NCBI GenBank assembly: GCA_900299245.1
Contig: OMJA01000093.1
Location: forward strand, 1 to 32,100
Direction: 5' to 3'
DNA length: 32,100 nucleotides
Origin: Nitrospiraceae bacterium
GTDB taxonomy: Bacteria; Nitrospirota; Nitrospiria; Nitrospirales; Nitrospiraceae
Shown: positions 16,228 to 23,508 of the stretch, piece after piece
How positions within the stretch are numbered: the stretch's first letter is position 1
Layout: every line of letters starts with the position of its first letter
Program-made: the position numbers and the translations under genes
Notes under the pieces: model-generated
Database searches by the model: none
What the model was told of the DNA's origin: nothing
What the model saw: only the letters and a program-made list of their open reading frames with translations

Positions 16228-17082
16228 ATGCGTTCACGTGTGGTGAGTAGCCTGCTTGTGGCGGGTGTCTTGGCTGGATGGGCTGGATGTACTCCGACAC
16301 CGAAAGTCGATCCGCCGCTTCACGCCGGGGAGAGGAAAGCGGGCTTAACCGCTGCCGACGTGTTGTTTGCACCGCCGTATCCGGAGCAAATACCGGGCGA
16401 CCAGCGGGGTGAGCAAATCCGCCTGGGGTACAAGATCGTGGTCGATACGCAGGAGTATGGCAGGCCCTATGCGGGCAACCGGTTGAATTGTACGAACTGT
16501 CACCTTGATGCCGGAATGAATCCGAATACCGCTTCCTTTGTCGGCATCAGCCGGTTGTATCCGGAATATCGGGCGCGGGCTGATCGGAAGATGACGTTGG
16601 CGGATCGCATCAACGAATGTTTCGAACGCAGCATGAACGGCAAGGCGGCTCCACCCGATAGTTCGAAGTTGCAAGCCGTCGTCGCCTACATCGATTGGCT
16701 CTCGGAAAATGTGCCGCCGGGCAGCGCCGTTCCGTGGCGCGGTATTCCGCGGGTCGCTTCCAGCCGCACTCCGGATCCTGTAAACGGAAAAAAGATCTTT
16801 GCCGCGAAATGCGTGTTTTGCCATGGCGCGGACGGGCAGGGGACGATGGCCGCCCCGCCGCTCTGGGGACCGCACTCGTACAACATTGCAGCAGGGATGG
16901 CTCGCGTGAGCGTCGCGGCGTCGTTCATCAAATCCAACATGCCGAGGGGTTGGGGGTGGACCTTGACCGACGATGAGGCCTATGACGTGGCGACCTATAT
17001 GAACAGCCAGCCGCGTCCGGACTTTCCCGGCAAAGAGCAGGATTGGCCGAAGGGCGGCAAACCGGCGGATACACCCTACTAG
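16228..17082 (+). CDS. tsdA: TsdA-like dihaem cytochrome c (probable thiosulfate dehydrogenase/tetrathionate reductase)
   Basis: A 284-residue exported protein with two haem sites, CTNCH (88-92) and CVFCH (195-199). TsdA oxidises thiosulfate to tetrathionate in the periplasm, or the reverse. The key TsdA mark is a Cys that ligates the first, active-site haem; here Cys131 in RINECFERSMNGKA is in the expected place. The second haem's ligand is probably Met238 in IKSNMPRGWGWTLTDDEAYD. The N-terminal signal contains WAGC and could be a weak lipobox (Cys21) or an ordinary signal. It sits between a DUF2892 gene and sulfur-transport genes, 9 bases upstream of the latter. Related dihaem cytochromes without thiosulfate activity exist, so the function is likely, not certain. 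Confidence 0.72.
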   Translation: MRSRVVSSLLVAGVLAGWAGCTPTPKVDPPLHAGERKAGLTAADVLFAPPYPEQIPGDQRGEQIRLGYKIVVDTQEYGRPYAGNRLNCTNCHLDAGMNPNTASFVGISRLYPEYRARADRKMTLADRINECFERSMNGKAAPPDSSKLQAVVAYIDWLSENVPPGSAVPWRGIPRVASSRTPDPVNGKKIFAAKCVFCHGADGQGTMAAPPLWGPHSYNIAAGMARVSVAASFIKSNMPRGWGWTLTDDEAYDVATYMNSQPRPDFPGKEQDWPKGGKPADTPY

Positions 17083-17091
17083 GAGCGCCTG

Positions 17092-17627
17092 ATGGCCTCG
17101 CACTCTCCGGTCGAACCAGTGCTTCCCTGGTGGGCCGGTGGTCTCGGAATCGGTCTGGTGCTGATCGTGGCTGTCGGGTTGGTGCAACCGATCGGAGTAT
17201 CCACCCAATATGTCGCATTAGACGGCGTGCTGCTGTATCGCGTCCTTCCCGAGGTGGCCGCGCAGACACCCTATCTGCAGGAAACAACCGGAGAATGGAC
17301 CCTGGCCACCTACGAAATTTGTTTGTGGCGGGAATCCCGCTCGGGGCCTTTCTCTCAGCCCTGGCGACCGGTCGATTTACGACCAGGCTCGTGCCGGACG
17401 AATGGAATCGCCGTTTCGGATCAGGACCAGGCCTGCGGCTGGTGTGGGCATTCATCGGCGGTTTCCTTCTGCTCTTCGGAGCCCGATTTGGGGGCGGATG
17501 CACATCCGGCCATATGATCAGCGGGGTTTCGCAGTTGGCGGTGAGTTCGATCGTATTTTCCGTGACGCTCTTTGCCAGCGCCATCGTCACGGCGCGGTGG
17601 CTCTACTCGAACGGGAGACGCGGATGA
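17092..17627 (+). pseudogene. YeeE/YedE sulfur-transport protein, frameshifted
   Basis: The gene is split across two frames. The first frame (from ATG 17092, AGGAGCG upstream) gives PWWAGGLGIGLVLIVAVGL and LGVSTQ-like IGVSTQYVALDGVL; the second frame (to TGA 17627) gives FVAGIPLGAFLSALATGR and GARFGGGCTSGHMISGVSQL, the conserved Cys motif of YeeE/YedE transporters, which bring thiosulfate or sulfur groups across the membrane. Adding one A to the AAA at 17315-17317 gives TYENLFVAGIPLGAF and restores a protein of about 178 residues. No slippery heptamer is seen in the reading frame, so a real mutation or a sequencing/assembly error is more likely than programmed frameshifting. The next gene encodes the partner half and overlaps by 4 bases. 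Confidence 0.8.
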
Positions 17628-18154
17628 AGCTGTTGTTGGGATTAGTGTTGGGTGCGGCGTTCGGCGCCATGCTTCAGCTGTCCGGCGCATCCAGCCACAC
17701 GAAGATCACCAATACGCTCCGGTTGAAAGATCTGACGGTCATGAAGGTGATTCTGACGGCGATCGGCGTCGGATTGATCGGCGTGCATATGTTGGATGCG
17801 GCCGGCTGGGCTCATATGAAAGTCAAAGACCTCTATCTGCCCGGCATGGCGTTGGCCGGAGGAATCTTCGGAGTAGGCTTTGCGGTGACCGGCTATTGTC
17901 CCGGCACGGCCCTGGCTGCCGCAGCCGAAGGGAAACCGGATGCGTGGGCCACGGTCCTCGGCGGGCTCGTCGGTGCGCTCGTCTTTGCATTCATGTTTCC
18001 CGAGCTCGAGGGATATTTGCTTTCGATGGGTCAGTTCGGTCCGGTCACGGTACAGGGCTTTCTGGGCATGCAAGGAATCTGGCTCGCCGCGCCGCTGGCT
18101 GCGGGCTGTCTGTATCTTGCATGGCGGTTGCCCGGAGCGGGAGGGACACGATGA
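17624..18154 (+). CDS. YeeE/YedE family sulfur-transport subunit (second half)
   Basis: A 176-residue membrane protein with about five helices and the family motif GYCPGTALAAAAEG, whose Cys is thought to relay sulfur through the pore. Two half-size proteins encoded in tandem, as here with the preceding gene, are a known arrangement equivalent to one full-length YeeE. The start ATG overlaps the stop of the preceding gene (ATGA). Residues 20-70 contain a charged loop between helices. It would import thiosulfate or a related sulfur compound, or move sulfur for the adjacent TsdA/SorA-like enzymes; direction is not shown by the sequence. The gene is intact although its partner is frameshifted. Confidence 0.82.
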   Translation: MKLLLGLVLGAAFGAMLQLSGASSHTKITNTLRLKDLTVMKVILTAIGVGLIGVHMLDAAGWAHMKVKDLYLPGMALAGGIFGVGFAVTGYCPGTALAAAAEGKPDAWATVLGGLVGALVFAFMFPELEGYLLSMGQFGPVTVQGFLGMQGIWLAAPLAAGCLYLAWRLPGAGGTR

Positions 18155-18564
18155 CACTGACGGTCTCCTACCATGGCGGCATGCGGCACGATATCGTGAG
18201 TGGGAAGCATCGCATTATTACAGACCAGCCGGCCGAAGACGGCGGGCAGGATGCGGGGATGAGTCCGGTTGAATTGTTCGTCGGCTCGGTCGCCAGTTGC
18301 GTCGGATACTTTGTCGGGCAGTTCTGCGCCCGGCATCATATTTCACGCGAAGGCCTTGCGGTCGATGCCGAATGGGAAATGGCCGAAGGCCCTCATCGCG
18401 TGGGGAAGATTGCTCTGGCAATCAGGCTGCCGCACCGGCTCACGCCGGAGATGAAGGAGCGGTTGTTGAAAGTTGCGCACGGGTGCACGGTGCACCAGTC
18501 TCTCTCGGGCTCGCCGGCGGTCAGTATCCAGCTCAATCCTCATACCACGGGAGCGCACCCATGA
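18151..18564 (+). CDS. OsmC-family protein
   Basis: A 137-residue OsmC-fold protein with the redox cysteine pair at Cys50 (GSVASCVGYFVGQFC) and Cys112 (VAHGCTVHQSL). The segment MSPVELFVGSVASC is a typical OsmC signature. Family members are thiol peroxidases or handle sulfane sulfur. ATG 18151 overlaps the transporter stop and the gene's stop overlaps the SorA-like start, so it is translated as part of a tightly coupled chain. This placement between a sulfur transporter and a sulfite dehydrogenase favours a persulfide-related role, by inference. Confidence 0.85.
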   Translation: MTLTVSYHGGMRHDIVSGKHRIITDQPAEDGGQDAGMSPVELFVGSVASCVGYFVGQFCARHHISREGLAVDAEWEMAEGPHRVGKIALAIRLPHRLTPEMKERLLKVAHGCTVHQSLSGSPAVSIQLNPHTTGAHP

Positions 18565-19745
18565 GTGACTCCGGCGCATTGTCCCGCCGCACGTGCTTCC
18601 AGCGGATCGCGTTTCTGCTCGGCGGTCTTGCCCTATGGCGACGGGTACAACCGGCGCAGGCTGAACCGGCTGGCGTGGTCGAGACCGGCCCCCAGACCGT
18701 GCGGGTCATGCGACCCTACGATGCAGAAACCCCGGTGCGAGAATTTGCCTCGTACCTGACTCCCAATCATCGATTTTTTGTAAGAAGTCATTTCGGCCCG
18801 CCTGAAGCGGCGCTGATTGCCGAGGCCGACTGGCGGCTCCGTGTGGGGGGACTGATCGAGCATCCGCTGGAGTTGACGCTCAAGGACCTCAAACAGTTTG
18901 AACGGATCACGATCACGGCGGTGGTGCAATGCAGTGGCAATGGCCGCGCGTTTCATCGTCCGAAAGTGCCGGGCGTGCAGTGGGAGCGGGGCGCGGTCGG
19001 GAACGCCCAATGGACGGGGGTGCGGTTGCGGGACCTGTTGGCGAAAGCCGGTGTGCGTCCTGCTGCGAAGCACGTGCAACTCCAGGGCGCCGATCGCCCG
19101 GTGGTCACGTCCGTGCCATTGTTCACCCGCAGCATTCCATTAGAGAAAGCGGTTCATCCGGACACGATCCTCGCGTACGAAATGAACGGGCGGCCCCTGC
19201 CGCTGTTGCACGGCGCACCGTTGCGGGTGATTACGCCAGGCTGGATGGCTGATTCCTGTATCAAGTGGCTGACCGACATCACTGTGCAGGCGGACGAGGC
19301 CAAGGGCTATTACATGCAGACGGCCTATCGCGTGCCGGTCACGGCCATTCAGCCGAATTCCGGTCTGCCGGGGACCTCGATGGTTCCGGTGGAAGCGATG
19401 GTCCTGAAATCGCTGATCGCCTCGCCCGGCAACGGTGATGAGGTCGGGCGCGGGCCGGTGACCGTGCAGGGCGTAGCCTGGAGCGGGGAATCGGCGATTA
19501 CGACGGTGGAATTGTCCTTTGACGAAGGCAGGACCTGGGAGCAGGCGAGGCTGGTCGGAGAGGATGAGCCCTACGCCTGGCGGCAATGGCAGTTTCTCTG
19601 GAAACCGAAGGCGGCCGGCTCCGCCAGCATACTGTGTCGTGCAACGGATTCGGCGGGCCAGGTTCAGCCGCAGACGACGGCCTGGAACCCAAGCGGGTTT
19701 TTATGGAACGGGTGGGACCGCGTGACTGTGACGGTGCAGGCCTGA
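18561..19745 (+). CDS. sorA: Sulfite dehydrogenase, molybdenum subunit (SorA/sulfite oxidase family)
   Basis: A 394-residue periplasmic molybdoenzyme that oxidises sulfite to sulfate. The N-terminus has a Tat-like signal (SRRTCFQRIAFLLGG). The molybdopterin domain (about 60-285) contains VVQCSGNGR with Cys124 as the molybdenum ligand, and HGAPLRVITPGWMADSCIKW. The C-terminal domain (about 290-394) is the Ig-like dimerisation domain, with the family features GVAWSGESAITTVELSFDEG and WQFLWKP. ATG 18561 overlaps the OsmC stop. The gene immediately downstream encodes a dihaem cytochrome, matching the SorAB plan. A different sulfite-oxidase-family enzyme (for example YedY-like) is less likely because of the dimerisation domain and partner cytochrome. 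Confidence 0.87.
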   Translation: MSDSGALSRRTCFQRIAFLLGGLALWRRVQPAQAEPAGVVETGPQTVRVMRPYDAETPVREFASYLTPNHRFFVRSHFGPPEAALIAEADWRLRVGGLIEHPLELTLKDLKQFERITITAVVQCSGNGRAFHRPKVPGVQWERGAVGNAQWTGVRLRDLLAKAGVRPAAKHVQLQGADRPVVTSVPLFTRSIPLEKAVHPDTILAYEMNGRPLPLLHGAPLRVITPGWMADSCIKWLTDITVQADEAKGYYMQTAYRVPVTAIQPNSGLPGTSMVPVEAMVLKSLIASPGNGDEVGRGPVTVQGVAWSGESAITTVELSFDEGRTWEQARLVGEDEPYAWRQWQFLWKPKAAGSASILCRATDSAGQVQPQTTAWNPSGFLWNGWDRVTVTVQA

Positions 19746-20350
19746 TGATGTTCAGTCGTATGTTGATCAGCGTGATTGTGTTGGGCGTGGCCGGGGGCGC
19801 GGCCATGACCGGAGCGCAGGAGGAGGATGTCGTGGCGGCCCTGGCACCGCGGGCGGAAACATTGATTCTCGCACGCTGTTCCGTCTGTCATACGCCGGAC
19901 CTTGTCGCGCAGCAGCGGCTGCCGAAAGACCGATGGGAGGCGACGGTCCAGAAGATGCGGCATTGGGGCGCCGAGATCACGGAGGAAGAGGCGGGGCTGC
20001 TCGTGCGGTTTCTGTCCGCCCGCTATCACCCAGGCGCGCCGGATCAACTGCCGCCGCTGGACAGCGAGTTGCGGAAGGCAGAGCCGTTGACGCAGGAGCC
20101 GGCAGCCGAGGGGCCGCTCGTCGGCGTGGCCGTGCGGGGAGCGGGTATTTTTGAACACAATTGCCAGGCATGCCACGGAACCGGGGCTACCGGCGGGTTC
20201 GGACCCAAACTCGCAAAGAATCCGATACTGAAACACGAAGACCTGTTCTGGGAAACGGTGCTGCACGGGCGCGGGCCGATGCCGGCCTGGGGTGCCGCGC
20301 TCAGCCATCAGGACATTGCCGACATTCACGCCTGGTTGTTGACGAAATAA
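19745..20350 (+). CDS. sorB: Dihaem cytochrome c, probable SorB-type partner of sulfite dehydrogenase
   Basis: A 201-residue exported cytochrome with a signal peptide (about 1-24) and two haem sites, CSVCH (45-49) and CQACH (140-144). The first domain (LILARCSVCH then DRWEATVQKMRHWGAEITEEE) resembles the SorB cytochrome of sulfite dehydrogenases; the second looks like a fused class I cytochrome, with Met in GPMPAWGAALS as likely ligand. SorB normally has a single haem, so this is an enlarged version. Its second domain is clearly similar to the cytochrome at 28737 (GPKLAKNPIL, FW, GR-MP, IADIHAWL). The start overlaps the sorA stop (TGATG); ATG 19748 is an alternative. Confidence 0.8.
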   Translation: MMFSRMLISVIVLGVAGGAAMTGAQEEDVVAALAPRAETLILARCSVCHTPDLVAQQRLPKDRWEATVQKMRHWGAEITEEEAGLLVRFLSARYHPGAPDQLPPLDSELRKAEPLTQEPAAEGPLVGVAVRGAGIFEHNCQACHGTGATGGFGPKLAKNPILKHEDLFWETVLHGRGPMPAWGAALSHQDIADIHAWLLTK

Positions 20351-20387
20351 GAAGGTACGCAGTTCAACGCAACGGAAAGGAGCGGTC

Positions 20388-21398
20388 ATGAATGTGAGAA
20401 GGAACGTGATGCTTGGAGGGGCGCTGCTGACGCTAGTGGGATTGATGTCCACTCCGAAGCTGTTGTTCGGAAGCGACCAGCCCCGGGCGAAAGAATTGAT
20501 TCAGCAGGCCTGCGTCCAATGCCATCGGCTGGAAGGGCAAGCCGACTCGCGATTCAACCTGCGCGCCCCGGATCTGATCTGGGCCGGGAGCAAGTACAAC
20601 CGGCCCTGGTTGATCCGCTGGCTGACCGGGAAGGAAGCGCCGCTCTATGTGAAAGGCTATCGCTGGGATCTCAGCGAAGGAGCCGTGAAGCATCCGGTCG
20701 TGACGGAGTCAGAGGCGAATGCCATTGCCGATTACTTTGACAAGCACAACAAGGATCCGCGGGTGACAGTCGGCGCGTATGACGTGACGAAGGTCACCAA
20801 GTTTGAAGCCGCGTTCGGCGGGATGGCCTATAAGGCGCATGCCTGTCTCGGTTGCCACACGGTCGAGGAAAACGGAAAACTCATCGGCGGGCAGCAGAGC
20901 GCGGCGCTGGAAAAATCCGGTCAACGCTATAACATGGACTGGCTGTTCCGGTTCGGATTGAACCCGCAGGATTTCGTGCCGCACAGCGGCGAGTTCCTCG
21001 CCGATGCGACCGAGCCGCAGTTACGTGCCGTGCTCGGATACCTGGCGACGCAGGGCGTGCCGGACTTTAAATATTACGAGCCCTGGACGGCTCCCGAATT
21101 CGGGAAGGCCAGCGTCGGGCGCGGAAAAGTCATCTACAAGGAGTATTGCATGCAGTGCCACGGGGCGACCGGGAAGGGCGATGGGCCGGCCGCGGCGACG
21201 CTGGAGCCGAAACCGGCGATTCATGCCAACATCAATTTCAGCGAGGTGCCGACGGAATATCTCTACAACATGATCAATCACGGGGGGGCGGCGATGGGCA
21301 AGTCTGCCAATATGCCGTACTGGGGATTGACCATCGGGCAGCAGGGCGTCGCGGACGTCATGGTCTATCTGAAGGCCACGTTCAAGGGACCGAAGTAG
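20388..21398 (+). CDS. Trihaem cytochrome c
   Basis: A 336-residue exported protein with three CXXCH haem sites: CVQCH (42-46), CLGCH (153-157) and CMQCH (254-258), each in its own class-I-like domain. The signal peptide is about residues 1-29. The third domain ends with GGAAMGKSANMPYWGLTIGQ, giving a Met ligand. The start ATG is preceded by AAAGGAGCG. It follows the SorB-like gene by 37 bases and probably accepts electrons from it, passing them to a terminal oxidase or another carrier; no functional name is secure. The three-domain architecture is not one I can assign to a named enzyme. Confidence 0.88.
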   Translation: MNVRRNVMLGGALLTLVGLMSTPKLLFGSDQPRAKELIQQACVQCHRLEGQADSRFNLRAPDLIWAGSKYNRPWLIRWLTGKEAPLYVKGYRWDLSEGAVKHPVVTESEANAIADYFDKHNKDPRVTVGAYDVTKVTKFEAAFGGMAYKAHACLGCHTVEENGKLIGGQQSAALEKSGQRYNMDWLFRFGLNPQDFVPHSGEFLADATEPQLRAVLGYLATQGVPDFKYYEPWTAPEFGKASVGRGKVIYKEYCMQCHGATGKGDGPAAATLEPKPAIHANINFSEVPTEYLYNMINHGGAAMGKSANMPYWGLTIGQQGVADVMVYLKATFKGPK

Positions 21399-21416
21399 AC
21401 ATTCACGTATGAGCTG

Positions 21417-21449
21417 CGTTCGTCGCTCGCCACATGCGAGCGACGAACG
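21417..21449 (+). terminator. Perfect 14-bp hairpin between trihaem cytochrome and DsrE genes
   Basis: CGTTCGTCGCTCGC and GCGAGCGACGAACG pair without mismatch around a 5-base loop (CACAT), 18 bases after the cytochrome stop and 20 before the DsrE start. It is the strongest inverted repeat I found. No T-run follows, so it could be a terminator acting without one, an mRNA-stabilising element or an attenuator. Confidence 0.5.
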
Positions 21450-21469
21450 GCGCATAAGAAGAGGTTACG

Positions 21470-21829
21470 GTGGCGACGTTTATTATTTCCGGCAGTCGGG
21501 GCACAGATGATCCCACGATGGCGACACTCCCGTTCGTCGCCGCCAAAGCAGCCAAAGAGCAGGGACACGATGTCGTCCTCTGGCTCTGGAACGAAGCTGT
21601 CACGCTGGGACGGAAGGGCACGGCCGATCATGTCCATGGCGTGAATCTGACTCCGCTAAAAGACTTGCTTGCCGGGGTGCAAGCTGCAAATATTCCTATA
21701 TGGGTCTGCGGCGCCTGCGCGGTGGCCAGGCAGATCGGCGGAGCGGATCTGGTGGCCGGCGCGTCCATTAAAGGCATGCCGGACTATATCAAGGCCGTGG
21801 CCGAACGAGACCGGAACGTGGTGTTTTAG
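21470..21829 (+). CDS. Cytoplasmic DsrE-family protein
   Basis: A 119-residue protein with a DsrE fold: ATFIISGSRGTDDPTMATLP at the start, AAKAAKEQGHDVVLWLWNEA, and the Cys-containing IPIWVCGACAVARQIG (Cys80, Cys83). No signal peptide is visible, so it acts inside the cell, unlike the DsrE-like protein at 14399. DsrE relatives carry sulfane sulfur. Start GTG 21470 is preceded by AGAAGAGG. It closes the sulfur block. Its partner (for example a TusA or sulfurtransferase) is not in the window. Confidence 0.82.
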   Translation: MATFIISGSRGTDDPTMATLPFVAAKAAKEQGHDVVLWLWNEAVTLGRKGTADHVHGVNLTPLKDLLAGVQAANIPIWVCGACAVARQIGGADLVAGASIKGMPDYIKAVAERDRNVVF

Positions 21830-21859
21830 TTCGGGGGATTGTTTCTAACGCGGGGGGGC

Positions 21860-22921
21860 ATGATGGCTGCTGAAGGCGAGTCGACCGGCAAATCGAAGCA
21901 GAAAAAAGAGAATCGAGTCGGGCGCGATGCCGGGGCGGTGGACAACGACGGCGAGTTCTTGGCCGACGACCTGGAGACGATTCCCACCGCCGTTCCGAAA
22001 CTCGGCGACGGCTATCGGCAGCGACAGTCCGGAACCGGTGATCAGCTCGCCTATGCGATCGGGGTCGCTGGGCATACGTTGACGGATGAGGATCTGGGCC
22101 GGATCAACACCAGAAGAGGTCTGCTGACACTGCTCAAGCGGAAAGAAGTGGATGTGGAGGAAGTGCGCAAGACCTTGCTGTACGAGCAGGAGTTGCGGGC
22201 GCTTCAGGTCGAACTCGTCCGGTTGCAGCGGTGGGTCCAGGAGAGCGGGCAGCGGATCGCCATTCTGGTCGAAGGACGTGACGCCGCCGGCAAGGGCGGC
22301 ACGATCCGCCGCTTCACCGAACATCTGAATCCCCGCGCCATGCGGGTCGTCGCGCTGCCCAAGCCCACGGATGAAGAGCGGGGGCAGTGGTATTTTCAGC
22401 GGTACATCCGGCAATTGCCGAACAAGGGCGAAATCGTGTTCTTCGATCGCAGCTGGTACAACCGGGCCGTGGTCGAGCCGGTGATGGGGTTCTGCAGCAA
22501 GAAGGACCACCAGCGCTTCCTCCAGCAGGTGACCGAGTTCGAGCATATGCTCTATGAAGACGGCGTGACGATCATCAAGTTCTGGTTCTCGATTTCCAAG
22601 GAGGAGCAGGCGAAACGGTTTGAGGCACGCCGGCAGAATCCGCTGAAACAGTGGAAGCTGAGTCCGGTCGATGAAAAAGCGCAGGAGCTGTGGGATTCGT
22701 ATACCCGCTACAAAGAGGAAATGTTCAGCAAGACCCATGCGACCTTCAGCCCCTGGATCATCGTGAAAGCCAACGATAAACAGTCGGCGCGATTGGAGAG
22801 CCTGCGCTATGTCCTGAATCTGCTGCCGTACAAGGGCAAGGACCAGGCGCAGATCCGTCTGACGCCGGACCCGAATATCATCACCCGTTTCCATCGCAAG
22901 ATGGTCGAGCTGGATTTCTAG
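21860..22921 (+). CDS. ppk2: Polyphosphate kinase 2
   Basis: A 353-residue cytoplasmic kinase that transfers phosphate between polyphosphate and nucleotides. The core has Walker A GRDAAGKGG (139-147), the Walker B-like DRSWYNRAVVEPVMGF and the lid arginines in RRQNPLKQWKLSPVD. The conserved C-terminal segment LRYVLNLLPYKGKD is present. The first about 100 residues are a charged, low-conservation extension. I chose ATG 21860 (ATGATG) after GCGGGGGGGC; a TTG frame start at 21839 is less likely. Substrate class (ADP or AMP preference) cannot be fixed by eye. It starts about 30 bases after a DsrE gene and 20 bases before a cytochrome gene. Confidence 0.93.
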   Translation: MMAAEGESTGKSKQKKENRVGRDAGAVDNDGEFLADDLETIPTAVPKLGDGYRQRQSGTGDQLAYAIGVAGHTLTDEDLGRINTRRGLLTLLKRKEVDVEEVRKTLLYEQELRALQVELVRLQRWVQESGQRIAILVEGRDAAGKGGTIRRFTEHLNPRAMRVVALPKPTDEERGQWYFQRYIRQLPNKGEIVFFDRSWYNRAVVEPVMGFCSKKDHQRFLQQVTEFEHMLYEDGVTIIKFWFSISKEEQAKRFEARRQNPLKQWKLSPVDEKAQELWDSYTRYKEEMFSKTHATFSPWIIVKANDKQSARLESLRYVLNLLPYKGKDQAQIRLTPDPNIITRFHRKMVELDF

Positions 22922-22941
22922 CAACTGGAAAGAAGCGGATT

Positions 22942-23508
22942 ATGCGAAACCATCGTGGGCTGACAGTCCTTGTCGCGGTTGGCGTGCTGAGCGCATCGGC
23001 CTTGTGGGCGGCGGAGCGCCACATGATGCAGCCGCGGGTGCCGGCCGACAAGCTGGCCGAAGCGCGCGTGTTGGTGAGCCCATTGCCGGAATCCGCAGAG
23101 ACGGCGGAGAAGGGGAAAACCCTCTATCACGGCAAAGGGACCTGCTTCAATTGCCACGGCAAAGACGGGTCGGGCAACGGCGTGGCGGCGGTCGGACTCG
23201 ATCCCTCCCCCCGCAATTTTCAGCACCATGGATTCTGGCGCCATCGGACGGAAGGTGAGATCTTCTGGGTGATCAAGCATGGTTCGCCCGGCACCGCGAT
23301 GATCGGGTTCGGCGATCAACTCAGCGACGAAGAGATCTGGTCGATCATCCAGTATGAGCGCGGTTTTGCCGGAGACCATGGCCACGGAATGATGGGGCAC
23401 GGCGAAGGTATGGGGTCCGGGATGGGACCAGGCGGGATGGGGGGCATGGGGCATCGTGGGCCAAGAGGCATGATGGGTGAATGCGAAGGCGAAGCCTGCG
23501 GCCGGTAG
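22942..23508 (+). CDS. Monohaem cytochrome c with Met/Gly/His-rich tail
   Basis: A 188-residue exported cytochrome with signal peptide (1-24), haem site CFNCH (68-72) and probable Met ligand in GTAMIGFGDQLSDEEIW. A conventional class I domain ends near residue 140. The last about 45 residues (144-188) are Gly/Met/His-rich with repeats of MG, HG and GMG and two late Cys residues, unlike any other protein here. Such tails can bind copper or other soft metals, but this is inference. AAAGAAGCGG precedes the ATG. Confidence 0.87.
   Translation: MRNHRGLTVLVAVGVLSASALWAAERHMMQPRVPADKLAEARVLVSPLPESAETAEKGKTLYHGKGTCFNCHGKDGSGNGVAAVGLDPSPRNFQHHGFWRHRTEGEIFWVIKHGSPGTAMIGFGDQLSDEEIWSIIQYERGFAGDHGHGMMGHGEGMGSGMGPGGMGGMGHRGPRGMMGECEGEACGR

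Noticed and set aside
17311-17330. Programmed -1 frameshift in the YeeE/YedE gene
   Set aside because: No X-XXY-YYZ slippery heptamer lies in the reading frame and no obvious stimulatory structure; a lost base in an A-run is simpler.
21401-21413. 13-base exact repeat ATTCACGTATGAG, also at 29159-29171
   Set aside because: One pair only, in unrelated settings (after a cytochrome and at the trxC start); likely chance.
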